DNA of 64,000 nt, taken from contig CANDBT010000001.1 of NCBI GenBank assembly GCA_947383005.1, positions 124,001-188,000 of the forward strand, read 5' to 3'. The position numbers and the translations under genes are program-made. Of this stretch, positions 8,459-15,678 are shown piece after piece (position 1 is the first letter of the stretch; each line of letters opens with the position of its first letter). The notes under the pieces were generated by a model. The model searched no databases. It was not told where the DNA came from and was given only the letters and a program-made list of their open reading frames with translations. This DNA is from an uncultured bacterium. GTDB taxonomy: Bacteria; Bacillota; Clostridia; Lachnospirales; Lachnospiraceae.

Positions 8459-8793
8459 ATTTGATTAAGGTTTTCTAAGGATTCTTTCAGCCATAGATAT
8501 TTCTTGTCCGGTACAGGCAGGCGCATGCCGTTATTTAATATAACCATATGCCGGTATAAGGCAATGATTGTGTGGCTGTTGACCAGGAAGCTGCGATGGA
8601 TTCGTAAAAAGTAATTCGGAAGAAGTTCTTCCATTAAAAAGATAGGATGGCAGACATGGATAGTCTGCTTTTCGCAAATAATGCGGGAGTAGATATTGTC
8701 AGCTTCTACATAGAGAATACTGTCGGCAACAAGTCTGTAATGTTTGGCATGACGGTCAATAAATTCCATTGGCTGGGCAGTTTGGGTAGCCAT
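8452..8793 (-). CDS. Stand-alone LytTR DNA-binding regulator
   Basis: 113 residues starting after AAAGGAGGATCTCACT. Nearly the whole protein is a LytTR domain: ILYVEADNIYSRIIC, FLRIHRSFLVNSHTII and GMRLPVPDKKYLWLKE match the family's conserved blocks. There is no receiver domain, so it is not a classical response regulator; single-domain LytTR proteins often control their own locus or a neighbouring membrane protein. A lipoprotein gene is divergent to it. Its 3' end overlaps that of the unknown protein on the other strand. Confidence 0.88.
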   Translation of the reverse strand: MATQTAQPMEFIDRHAKHYRLVADSILYVEADNIYSRIICEKQTIHVCHPIFLMEELLPNYFLRIHRSFLVNSHTIIALYRHMVILNNGMRLPVPDKKYLWLKESLENLNQIH

Positions 8794-8851
8794 AGTGAGA
8801 TCCTCCTTTTATCAATCTGCGCTAAAAGAGATTGTAAGTATATGGTAATTA

Positions 8852-8884
8852 TAACGGTTTTAATGACAAAACGTGACAGTTATG
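8852..8884. promoter_or_regulatory. Possible LytTR direct-repeat site
   Basis: TAACGGTTTT and TGACAGTTAT place two ACnGTT cores exactly 22 bp apart, the same-face spacing typical of LytTR sites. They lie in the divergent region between the LytTR gene and the lipoprotein gene. The match to the family consensus is imperfect. Confidence 0.3.
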
Positions 8885-9059
8885 GAATAAGGTTTGCAAT
8901 TTGTGAATTTTTTCTGATTTTTTTGTAAAAACCCTACCCAAAAAGAATGATGTCGTATATAATACATACTGTTTGCAAGATAGTAAAAGTAATGATTGGG
9001 GATACCTGAGAACAGATATGAGAGAATGAAAAACAGGTAAAAGAACAGGAGGAATCGAA

Positions 9060-9572
9060 ATGAAGATAAAAAAACTGATTTTAATAGCTGGATGTATGGC
9101 ATTGTTGTGTGGATGTACGAAAAGCAACATTGTGAATCCGGAAACGGATCCTTCCCAAGAGCCGGGCCCGGATTTTAATTTGTACAATGATATCGTATTG
9201 GATGAAGAAGAACTTTATCGTGAGGTGAATGATATTTATGTTGACCCGGTAGATTATCCTATGGCGGTGGGGATTGAATTTGAGCTGCATTTGGATGATG
9301 GTTATGTGGATATTGTTGCCATTGTGAAGGATGGCACCAGCAAAGAGGATGCGGCGCTCTATGCGGAGGTTGCTATTAAGGGAGTGAATGACGAGGTAGC
9401 TGTACAAGATTATTCCTACGCCCAGTCCGAACAGGATAGCTTCGGCGGATTATATCAGGATAATGAAATCAATTTGAAGGTATATGAAGAGTCTGCATAT
9501 AATGCGGGAGGGGAACCGTTGTATGAAACACATATTCCCAAAGATGAATATCAGAAAATTGTTATTGAGTAA
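9060..9572 (+). CDS. Acidic lipoprotein of unknown function
   Basis: 170 residues, start supported by AACAGGAGG. The N-terminus MKIKKLILIAGCMALLCGC is a type II signal peptide with lipobox LCGC, so it should be anchored in the outer leaflet of the membrane. The mature part is acidic and tyrosine-rich with no domain I recognise. It is divergent to the LytTR regulator with a possible LytTR site between them, which suggests it is the target. A strong bidirectional terminator follows. Confidence 0.8.
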   Translation: MKIKKLILIAGCMALLCGCTKSNIVNPETDPSQEPGPDFNLYNDIVLDEEELYREVNDIYVDPVDYPMAVGIEFELHLDDGYVDIVAIVKDGTSKEDAALYAEVAIKGVNDEVAVQDYSYAQSEQDSFGGLYQDNEINLKVYEESAYNAGGEPLYETHIPKDEYQKIVIE

Positions 9573-9600
9573 TATCTGTACGATTATTGTAAATTAACGT

Positions 9601-9665
9601 AAAAAATCTGGCATAAAAATCTGTTTGCAGGCAAGCCTGATGTGGATTTTTATGCCAGATTTTTT
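9601..9665. terminator. Strong bidirectional terminator
   Basis: The 21-bp arms 9601-9621 and 9645-9665 are perfect inverse complements, with a small CAGGC/GCCTG stem in the loop and A and T runs at the two ends. It closes the lipoprotein gene on the plus strand and can also stop minus-strand transcripts. Confidence 0.9.
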
Positions 9666-9670
9666 CTATA

Positions 9671-9737
9671 AGACAGTTCGTCCAATGCTTCTTGTCCGGC
9701 GTAGACGGGTAAGAAGCATCGGACCGAACTGTTACAT
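9671..9737. repeat. Hairpin element with terminal repeats (family A), copy 1
   Basis: The ends are ACAGTTCG.TCC and, inverted, GTAACAGTTCGGTCC. The body is an ATGCTTCTTgtCCG...CGGgtAAGAAGCAT hairpin. The same ends and the CTTCTTG stem recur at 31264-31350, 47945-48136 and 50727-50878. It sits in the 9573-9800 gap. Confidence 0.7.
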
Positions 9738-9800
9738 ATAAAGCCCGCTCTGTGGCGGAGCCGTTTAAATCTAATGACTATGTATCGAAGGGGTATAAGA

Positions 9801-10793
9801 TTATTCAGCCGCTTCAGTACTGGCTTCTGTCTCCTGGGGCTGCCCTTCGGCGGTTCCGCCTGCAGTAGTTTCTTCACCTTCGGCGTTTTCTTCTGCGGAA
9901 GTTTCCTCTTCGGCAGGTGGAAGAATCTCGCTACAGGTCACTTTAATATTGGCATTGTTGGTCCTATATGACATTTCATAAGGATTGCCGGTATCAGAAG
10001 CGCCGTTTCCACTGAGCTTTTCCTGGCTGCCTACTTCTTCTGCCATAATGCGTTCATACATGGCGTTACCCTCGCTTTCACCCAGGGAAGCGACTAATAA
10101 TTTTTTAAAAGTGTCATTAAGGATTGCCGACAGGTCGGAATCGGAAATAATTCCTCTGTTGTAATGGAGCTCGAAGGCGTAGGGCACATAGTTGGTGTTG
10201 GATTTGTTGGAAGAGTTCCATAATGTGCTGCTAATGATCATAAGGCCATTTTCCGCCTTTAAGCCATAAGTAGTTTCCACATTGTTGTTTACAATGCTTT
10301 TTTGAATGGAAGAATTACCCAAATTGCCAATTTGCTTGAAAGAATCGGCAAGGATAGAATCCATAAGGGATTTCATCTCGGCTTGATAGACACGGCGTGT
10401 GGTGGAGGAAGCTATGCCGGCAGTTTTTGCGGCGGTAGCCGTTTCCTGGATGTTAGCATGTGTCTTTCCCGGACTTTTCCGATTGGCATTTCTTTGCTCA
10501 CGTTCTTTTTCCAAGGCAATCTGTGCTTCACTTTTTTCATGCTTGACTCCGCTGTCATCCAGCCAGTAACCCTCTACATAGGTTCCGGTCATGATATGGC
10601 CATCCGGATCAATATAGTATTCGAGTCCGGTATCCGGATCAGTGAACCAGTTAGCATTTTTGGGACGTGAACCGTTGGCATATTCATAAGCCCAGGATTC
10701 ACCTTCCCTAATCCAGCCAGCGAAAGCGGGAACGGAAACGGAAACGGTCAAAGCGGCGGAAAGTATGGATATTCCAATTAATTTCTTTTTCAT
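9801..10793 (-). CDS. Secreted protein with N-terminal cell-wall-binding repeats
   Basis: 330 residues; start after TTGGAGGTTTATC. Signal peptide MKKKLIGISILSAALTVSVS with cleavage after PAFA. Residues 25-90 hold two degenerate CW-binding repeats (GWIREGESWAYEYANG, GLEYYIDPDGHIMTGTYVEG). Next comes a charged linker and, from about 130, a domain I do not recognise (YQAEMKSLMDSILADSFKQI ... LHYNRGIISDSDLSAILNDT). The C-terminus is an acidic Ala/Glu/Thr-rich tail. It is one of five wall-repeat proteins in the first 15 kb and the first of the minus-strand group. Function probably surface binding; the middle domain may be the effector. Confidence 0.82.
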   Translation of the reverse strand: MKKKLIGISILSAALTVSVSVPAFAGWIREGESWAYEYANGSRPKNANWFTDPDTGLEYYIDPDGHIMTGTYVEGYWLDDSGVKHEKSEAQIALEKEREQRNANRKSPGKTHANIQETATAAKTAGIASSTTRRVYQAEMKSLMDSILADSFKQIGNLGNSSIQKSIVNNNVETTYGLKAENGLMIISSTLWNSSNKSNTNYVPYAFELHYNRGIISDSDLSAILNDTFKKLLVASLGESEGNAMYERIMAEEVGSQEKLSGNGASDTGNPYEMSYRTNNANIKVTCSEILPPAEEETSAEENAEGEETTAGGTAEGQPQETEASTEAAE

Positions 10794-10944
10794 GATAAAC
10801 CTCCAATTTAAATATTGTTATATCTGTTATTATTGGGAAAAACTATAATAACGAAAGCATAGCATAAAACCGAAATTTGCACAACTGTTTAAATTGTGAA
10901 GTTTTTAAAATATTTTATTACAGTTTTGCTTAAAATTGTAATAA

Positions 10945-10975
10945 AAACGGAAATCCTTGTACAGAATTTCCGTTT
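10945..10975 (-). terminator. Terminator of the small wall-repeat gene
   Basis: AAACGGAAAT (10945-10954) and ATTTCCGTTT (10966-10975) are perfect 10-bp arms; on the minus strand the stem is followed by TTTTTATT. Confidence 0.75.
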
Positions 10976-11141
10976 CCTGTAATATAATTTATCATAACTT
11001 GCGAAGCAAATTGTGGTAAAAGGCACGGCTTTTTGTGCCGTAAATCGATTATAGGAAGCTGATTTTGCTTCCTATGATAAAAGGCACAGCTTTTCGTGCC
11101 GTAAATCCGATTACAGGGTTCGCGGAGCGGTTCCTGTAATA
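10976..11141. repeat. Palindromic intergenic repeat (family B), copy 2
   Basis: Inverted relative to 4355-4465 and longer: the GGCAC..GTGCC hairpin module occurs twice (near 11023-11042 and 11084-11102) with an AGGAAGC..GCTTCCT hairpin between, then TTACAGG..CCTGTAA next to the stop codon of the small wall-repeat gene. Fills the 10794-11141 gap with the terminator. Confidence 0.75.
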
Positions 11142-11465
11142 TTAGCGTATTTTCACCATCTTGCCGTCTGAACCGACGTAATAATTATCTACCCAGCATT
11201 CGGTAGCCATTATGCCGTCCTCGTCCAGGTAATACCAGGCACCATCATCTCTGACCCAGCGATTGGACCAGCGAATGCCGTTCTCGTCCAGATAATAGCG
11301 TCCGTCTTCCAGTGTCAGCCAGCCAATAGCTTTTTCGCCATCGTCCTGAATATATTGCCACTGTTCTTCCTCCGTCTGCTGCCATTCCCCTGCCATAGAC
11401 GGGAACGAACTGAACAAGAGACAGCTAATCATTACAACCAAGGTCAGACCTGTTTTATGTTTCAT
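11142..11465 (-). CDS. Small secreted cell-wall-binding-repeat protein
   Basis: 108 residues. I place the start at 11465 (ATGAAACATAAAACAGG) because GAGGTGAGGT lies just upstream and the following residues form a signal peptide (MKHKTGLTLVVMISCLLFSS, cleavage near SMA); the longer open frame to 11780 has no ribosome binding site at its start. The mature part is almost only CW-binding repeats: GWLTLEDGRYYLDENG, RWVRDDGAWYYLDEDG, CWVDNYYVGSDGKM. It is a minimal wall-binding module with no effector domain and could act as a competitor or spacer for the larger paralogues. Confidence 0.82.
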   Translation of the reverse strand: MKHKTGLTLVVMISCLLFSSFPSMAGEWQQTEEEQWQYIQDDGEKAIGWLTLEDGRYYLDENGIRWSNRWVRDDGAWYYLDEDGIMATECWVDNYYVGSDGKMVKIR

Positions 11466-11773
11466 ACACCTCACCTCTTTCTCTGTAAAATAATTATAGC
11501 AGGGACGGGAAATGATGGCAATAGATTTGGGGGGATTGTAAGGATTTCTCCTGAATTGTAAGGAAAATGTAACTATTGGTTTATTGCGTGGGGAATCATC
11601 AAATATGAAGGGAGGAAACAGGTACAGAAAAATATTTGCGGATATTGTCGAAAGGTTTTTGGTGAAGAGTACAAGTCTTTGTCCGGGGTGAAGTGAAAAT
11701 AGGCAGATGTTGTAGGATATTTTATCGATGGTGAAATCTATCGGGATTTGTCGGATTGTGCGATTTGTTCTGC

Positions 11774-11802
11774 TTTTCAAAACGGAAAAAAGGTTTTATA
11801 TT
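11774..11802 (+). promoter_or_regulatory. Possible promoter of the 58-residue gene
   Basis: TTTTCA-17 bp-TATATT, about 120 nt before the start at 11924. The rest of the 11466-11923 gap shows nothing assignable; a 28-codon frame near 11600 is not convincing. Confidence 0.35.
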
Positions 11803-11923
11803 TAAAGAGGAATTGTAGTGTAGTATTGTAAAGGCAGCCGCCGGCTGGCAGGGATTTGCGGGAAGCAAAGGACAAAAGCAGGCAGCGGCAGATAGTTAAG
11901 GAAAGGGGGTTACAAGAAAGAAA

Positions 11924-12100
11924 ATGCAAGTAAACAGTCAGTTGGAAATGAGAAGTCAAAAGGAAAAAATACTACGATTGGAGGAGGAGAACCGAAAATT
12001 GAGAGAAGATAATGAAATGTTACTGAATATTATGGTTCAGATGAAAGTAACTCTGAACCGTTTGGTAAACCGGTATGTTACGGAACAGACAAAGCTTTAA
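11924..12100 (+). CDS. 58-residue coiled-coil protein
   Basis: Small gene reading MQVNSQLEMRSQKEKILRLE and continuing as a charged heptad-like helix (EENRKLREDNEMLLNIMVQM) to the C-terminus TEQTKL. No cysteines, no signal peptide. The ribosome binding site is weak (AAGAAAG close to the ATG; GGGGG further up). The stop codon lies inside a perfect hairpin shared with the convergent zinc-ribbon/coiled-coil gene. Leucine spacing (ILRLEEENRKLREDNEMLL) suggests dimerisation. It may pair with the coiled coil of the convergent gene product. Function unknown. Confidence 0.55.
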   Translation: MQVNSQLEMRSQKEKILRLEEENRKLREDNEMLLNIMVQMKVTLNRLVNRYVTEQTKL

Positions 12101-12110
12101 CATACCGGTT
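12068..12110. terminator. Hairpin between convergent genes
   Basis: AACCGGTATGTTA (12068-12080) and TAACATACCGGTT (12098-12110) are perfect 13-bp arms. The stop codon of the 58-residue gene is within the second arm. It probably serves both convergent genes, although the T tracts are poor. Confidence 0.65.
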
Positions 12111-12113
12111 GAT

Positions 12114-12542
12114 TTATAAATCCAAATCGGAGTTTTCATTTGTAGCAGCAGGTTGTCGGGCGGCTTCTAATTCAAGTTCCAGAGTTTTATTCTTTTGAAG
12201 GAGAGTCCATATGGTTTGGTGCATCCATTGGACAGTGTGATTAAGTTGATGGTTTTCTGTTTCCAGCTCTTGAAGACGGGGTTCCTGAAGCGCAGCTGCT
12301 TCGACAGTGGCACGGGAACGAAGAGATGATAATAGGTAGCTGGAAAGAGAAGGCGTATTGGTAAGCATTTTTTGGAGAAGAAGCCTGTCCCGCTCTTCCC
12401 GGTTTAGATGTAAAAAGTCGGGGTAACGGATGTCCAAAAGGTTCATAGGGATATTGCAGGTAGAACAGACTGCGTTACGAAGCAACTGATAATAGCCATA
12501 GCGACCACATTTCGGGCAATAATAGACAGATAATTCCCGCAT
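12114..12542 (-). CDS. Zinc-ribbon and coiled-coil protein
   Basis: 142 residues if started at the ATG at 12542, which follows GGAGGTGCTT; a longer frame begins 13 codons earlier. The N-terminus has a four-cysteine zinc ribbon, YYCPKCGRYGYY...CSTCNIP. After a linker (LHLNREERDRLLLQKML) comes a long helix with coiled-coil character (LQELETENHQLNHTVQWMHQ ... LLQKNKTLELELEAA). No membrane segment. Probably a soluble nucleic-acid- or protein-binding factor. Its convergent neighbour is also a coiled coil, which hints at a pair. No family recognised. Confidence 0.7.
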   Translation of the reverse strand: MRELSVYYCPKCGRYGYYQLLRNAVCSTCNIPMNLLDIRYPDFLHLNREERDRLLLQKMLTNTPSLSSYLLSSLRSRATVEAAALQEPRLQELETENHQLNHTVQWMHQTIWTLLQKNKTLELELEAARQPAATNENSDLDL

Positions 12543-12599
12543 AAGCACCTCCATGGTTTGATATTCGGCTGATTTGTCCATCAGCTAAGAAACAGCTCT

Positions 12600-12690
12600 G
12601 TTTTCCTGATTGCACAGGTCAAAAAGCCTCAGCGTAGCCCCACTACGCCTGCGTATTTTGACCTGCACACTCGAAAAGACATTCTGCGCA
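12600..12690. repeat. Palindromic repeat with GTAG/CTAC core (family C), copy 1
   Basis: CAGGTCAAAA and TTTTGACCTG enclose CAGCGTAGCCCCACTACGC. The same core with a different but still self-complementary outer stem occurs at 52975-53075. Located in the 12543-12938 gap. Confidence 0.7.
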
Positions 12691-12833
12691 TTTGGTTTAG
12701 TTATTTGCCGAACGATGTTTTAGGGACAAAAGGTATTTTGACCTGGTATCTATATAATATATAACGCACAAGTGCCAGAATTATGACGGATTTTGAAAGA
12801 TTTTTGCGATTATTTGTAAATGAGAGAACAAGG

Positions 12834-12872
12834 AAAATCCCCTGCAGCGATAAAATGGCTGCAGGGGATTTT
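12834..12872. terminator. Terminator of the 453-residue wall-repeat gene
   Basis: AAAATCCCCTGCAG (12834-12847) and CTGCAGGGGATTTT (12859-12872) are perfect 14-bp arms with T runs on both strands. It lies 67 nt past the stop of the minus-strand gene. Confidence 0.88.
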
Positions 12873-12938
12873 TGAACGGATGTCTTTGGTATGTCAGGGT
12901 TTGCAATAAAACAGGAAGTTCTGTTTGAAAATCATTAT

Positions 12939-14300
12939 TTACTGCTGGATAATCCCGTTAATGTCTACGGTCCAAATCTTGTCGTTGTTATCGCTCAGAT
13001 CCTTAAAACCATTTCCCAACTCCGGTTTAGAGGACGATTTAGAGGACGGAGTCGCTTTTTGGATAGAGCCGGAAGAGTTTACCAGATACTGTACCCCGTC
13101 AAGTTCGGCAGGGGCATAACGCAGATCTCTGTCAGCATCCAGACGAAGACCGTTGCGGTAGAGCGTGTTGTCACGAATACCATGGAAGCCTTGTCCTTTC
13201 TTGCCGCCTTCGGTAATGAAGAACCAGGTTTGGCTTTCGCCAAGATCATCATCGAAAATCTGCTGTTTACCGGTTTTCATGACGCCATCCTCACCAAAAT
13301 AGTAATTGGCGGTTTGGCCATCCTCAGTGGTTACGACCTGAAGGCCTGTTTGCATTTCGCCCCTGGTGTTGAAGGCATAACGTTTGGAATCTACAGAGAA
13401 AGTCTGTACACCTGTTTCAGCATGATGGGGCTGTCCTTTTTTAAAATAGAAGGTGTAAATTTCGCCGTCATCGTTGATTTCCGGTGCACCTTCAATTTGA
13501 TGCCATCCTTCAGCGCGTTTCCCATCTTCTTCATAATACTGATAGGAAGCGATGGATGGAGCTTGTACGGCTGCGGAAGCGGAAGCCGGCTGTTCTTCGG
13601 AAGCGTTTTCGTCGGAAACGGGAAGCTTATACCAGCCGGTTTGCATAACACCGTTTTCAAAGGTATAATAATGGCCATTGATTTTGTAATCAACCTGATT
13701 CATGACCATTCTTCCTCTGCTGTCAAAATAGTGCCATACCAGTTCGTCTTCAGCATATTGATCTTCGTTCTCCAATTGAATCCATCCGGTTTTCATGGCG
13801 CCGTCATCACCCAGATAGTAGGTATAATTGCCCAGAACCAGCTTGCCGGTCTGCATATGGCCTTCATCATTAAAATAGTAGGATTTATTATCAATTGTCT
13901 GCCAACGGGAAACGACGTATTTGCCGTCGCTGCCAAAATAGTACCAGTTGGTATCAGGGGCTTCGTCATCCCAGTCATCATTGTCTTCACTGATCCACTG
14001 ATTATGGACTCGTTTGCCGTCTTCGTTGACGTAATACTCATCAACCATAGAAGAGCGGGTAATGAAACCATCTTCATTCAGATAATACCAATCGTTATCT
14101 TTTTTCTTCCAGGTATCAGTTAAATAGTAACCGTCACTATCAAGATAGCGCATTTCGCCGTTGTCATCTGTCCAACCAGCCTTGGACGCCGCAAGCGGAG
14201 TTATGCTGGTTCCGGGAATTGCGGCAAAGAATCCAGGGGTTACCGCAGCCATCATTGCTGCGGTGGATAATACAGCCAGAAACTTAACTTGCTTTTTCAT
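12939..14300 (-). CDS. Secreted cell-wall-binding-repeat protein, 453 residues
   Basis: Begins with MKKQVKFLAVLSTAAMMAAV, a signal peptide. GGAGAG lies just upstream of the ATG. Nearly the whole mature protein is made of CW-binding repeats (WTDDNGEMRYLDSDGYYLTD, DWYYLNEDGFI, NWYYFGSDGKYV, KSYYFNDEGHMQTG, YTYYLGDDGAMKTGW, YYFGEDGVMKTGK). The C-terminus (GVQYLVNSSGSIQKATP...WTVDINGIIQQ) is a module shared with the 756-2552 protein. Acidic insertions between repeats are also shared. No enzymatic domain. Likely a wall-bound scaffold or adhesin. It has its own promoter and terminator, so it is a separate unit. Confidence 0.88.
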   Translation of the reverse strand: MKKQVKFLAVLSTAAMMAAVTPGFFAAIPGTSITPLAASKAGWTDDNGEMRYLDSDGYYLTDTWKKKDNDWYYLNEDGFITRSSMVDEYYVNEDGKRVHNQWISEDNDDWDDEAPDTNWYYFGSDGKYVVSRWQTIDNKSYYFNDEGHMQTGKLVLGNYTYYLGDDGAMKTGWIQLENEDQYAEDELVWHYFDSRGRMVMNQVDYKINGHYYTFENGVMQTGWYKLPVSDENASEEQPASASAAVQAPSIASYQYYEEDGKRAEGWHQIEGAPEINDDGEIYTFYFKKGQPHHAETGVQTFSVDSKRYAFNTRGEMQTGLQVVTTEDGQTANYYFGEDGVMKTGKQQIFDDDLGESQTWFFITEGGKKGQGFHGIRDNTLYRNGLRLDADRDLRYAPAELDGVQYLVNSSGSIQKATPSSKSSSKPELGNGFKDLSDNNDKIWTVDINGIIQQ

Positions 14301-14387
14301 AAATTTAGATACTCTCCTTTTCTTTGGGTCGGGTTATTTACCCGGTGATTGTTGGTGGCCGAAAATCCATATTTGCATTACTCTGCG

Positions 14388-14416
14388 ATTATAGCGTATC
14401 TTTTGTTTGTTGAAAA
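14388..14416 (-). promoter_or_regulatory. Promoter of the 453-residue wall-repeat gene
   Basis: On the minus strand TTTTCA-17 bp-TATAAT, about 90 nt before the start codon. Confidence 0.6.
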
Positions 14417-14417
14417 G

Positions 14418-14656
14418 TGAAGGTTGCTGGCAAAGCTGGAGGGCGGTGGAGGGAGAGTATTATCCGTTTGCCGGGCAGTAAGCCATGCTAATGGGGGAGG
14501 TCCCTCCCCTGTTTGCTGCGCCGGGTGCCCGTCAGCTTTAGCTAACATCTTCTTTTGGGCGCCTGTGTGTAATCGAGTAGGGGAGGGTATTTCCTCTACT
14601 CGTTGCGCGGCCCGCACGCCGTTTTAGCGGCATATTCCTCTGTGTGGGCCTGTGCA
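14418..14656. other. GC-rich, multi-hairpin intergenic segment
   Basis: About 240 bp without a gene but dense in palindromes: GGGGGAGGtcCCTCCCC, CGAGTAG.GGA...TCC.CTACTCG, GGCCCGCAC...GTGTGGGCC, GCCC...GGGC. It is more GC-rich than its surroundings and lies between a minus-strand terminator and a minus-strand promoter. It could be a structured RNA or a compound repeat. I could not match it to 6S, SRP, tmRNA or RNase P motifs. Confidence 0.5.
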
Positions 14657-14687
14657 TAAAAAAAGAATCCTGCTTTGCGGGATTCTT
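14657..14687 (-). terminator. Terminator of the 201-residue wall-repeat gene
   Basis: On the minus strand AAGAATCC...GGATTCTT followed by seven T's. Confidence 0.88.
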
Positions 14688-14738
14688 GTGGTTTATCAAT
14701 AACGGCGCCACAATGCGATAAAGAGGCGCCACGAAAAA

Positions 14739-15344
14739 TTAATAGAGATTGAAATCGGTTACGGTAAAGGTAAGCCGCCCTTGAGAAGACATGCTCCAAG
14801 AGGCGTTAAAACCGTTAAAAGTATAGGCGGCTTTGGCATAGACAGCGTTATATAAATCAGGAAGCACTGTGGAGGCAGGGTCATAGGTATAGGTCAGTAC
14901 ATAGGTTCGGGTACCTCTGGCGCTGAAATCAGGGAGGCCATATTTTTGCCATTTTTGCTGCCAATACGCATCATCTTCCTCGGTAGAAACAAAGGAATTG
15001 AGTGGGGGGATTTTCTCACTGACCCAGGCGCCGGAAAAATCCAGATATCCGCCATCCCATTGTTCGCCTTTGGCCATGGCGCCGCTGTCATCCAATCTGT
15101 ACCAGGTTTGGCTGGAAGAGTCAAAAAACCAGCCGGTACGCATATAGCCGTCGGAGTTAAAATAATACCATTTGTTATTAATCTTTTCCCAGGTTTCCGT
15201 AGAATAAGAGCCATCTTCCCTTTGCCACAGCCAATGCTCATCTCTTGCTTCCCACTGTCCGGCAGCGTAAGCCGGGGAAAGGGACTGCATGGATAACATA
15301 ATGGAGACACTGGTAATTAGTATGGTTTTCCATTGAAAAATCAT
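14739..15344 (-). CDS. Secreted protein with cell-wall-binding repeats, 201 residues
   Basis: GAGAGGTAGCCTA precedes the ATG. MIFQWKTILITSVSIMLSMQ is a signal peptide with cleavage near AYAA. Residues 28-110 carry four CW-binding repeats (GQWEARDEHWLWQREDG, KWYYFNSDGYMRTGWFF, TWYRLDDSGAMA, GGYLDFSGAWV). The last 85 residues (from DAYWQQKWQKYGLPDFSARG) form an unrecognised, aromatic-rich domain ending TFTVTDFNLY, probably beta-rich. It is the most upstream of the minus-strand wall-repeat group. Likely cell-surface; the C-terminal domain may define its role. Confidence 0.82.
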   Translation of the reverse strand: MIFQWKTILITSVSIMLSMQSLSPAYAAGQWEARDEHWLWQREDGSYSTETWEKINNKWYYFNSDGYMRTGWFFDSSSQTWYRLDDSGAMAKGEQWDGGYLDFSGAWVSEKIPPLNSFVSTEEDDAYWQQKWQKYGLPDFSARGTRTYVLTYTYDPASTVLPDLYNAVYAKAAYTFNGFNASWSMSSQGRLTFTVTDFNLY

Positions 15345-15508
15345 TAGGCTACCTCTCAGATTTAATATTTGTAACGGATTTTGAACAGATATATCTTATA
15401 GAATAGTTTTGGCCATCAATTACAAAAGGATGGACAACTATCGAAATTCTACCATAATTCCTGTTGTGATGCAAGATGTTTTTCGGGAGTAGGATTTTTG
15501 AACGGGAT

Positions 15509-15640
15509 ATGTTATAATCTCGATAGAGATTATAACAGCGCCAGTTTGCGTCCTACCGAAGGGAGGACAAACTCCTAAGCAAACTGTGCGCATCCCCCGG
15601 AGGGAACATGTCTGAAGGACATGTTATAATCTCGATAGAG
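15509..15640 (+). promoter_or_regulatory. Duplicated extended -10 element flanking a structured segment
   Basis: ATGTTATAATCTCGATAGAG occurs identically at 15509-15528 and 15621-15640; each contains TGTTATAAT, an extended -10. Between them are nested stems: GTTATAATCTC/GAGATTATAAC (15511-15536), GCGCCAGTTTGC/GCAAACTGtGCGC (15538-15549 with 15579-15591) enclosing GTCCT/AGGAC, TCCC/GGGA, and ACATGTC/GACATGT (15606-15624). It precedes the ThDP-lar operon and fills most of the 15345-15678 gap. It is either two alternative promoters around a regulatory leader or a small element inserted with 20-bp flanking duplications. Confidence 0.6.
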
Positions 15641-15678
15641 TAACGGAAAATGAACCCCGGCGAGAGGAGGGCGGTTAT

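Noticed and set aside
12891-14123. Long open frame on the plus strand (410 codons)
   Set aside because: It is antisense to a wall-repeat gene with signal peptide, promoter and terminator. Repetitive Asp/Tyr/Gly-rich coding sequence produces open antisense frames.
14418-14656. 6S, SRP, tmRNA or RNase P RNA
   Set aside because: None of their conserved sequence signatures could be found on either strand by eye; left as an unassigned structured segment.
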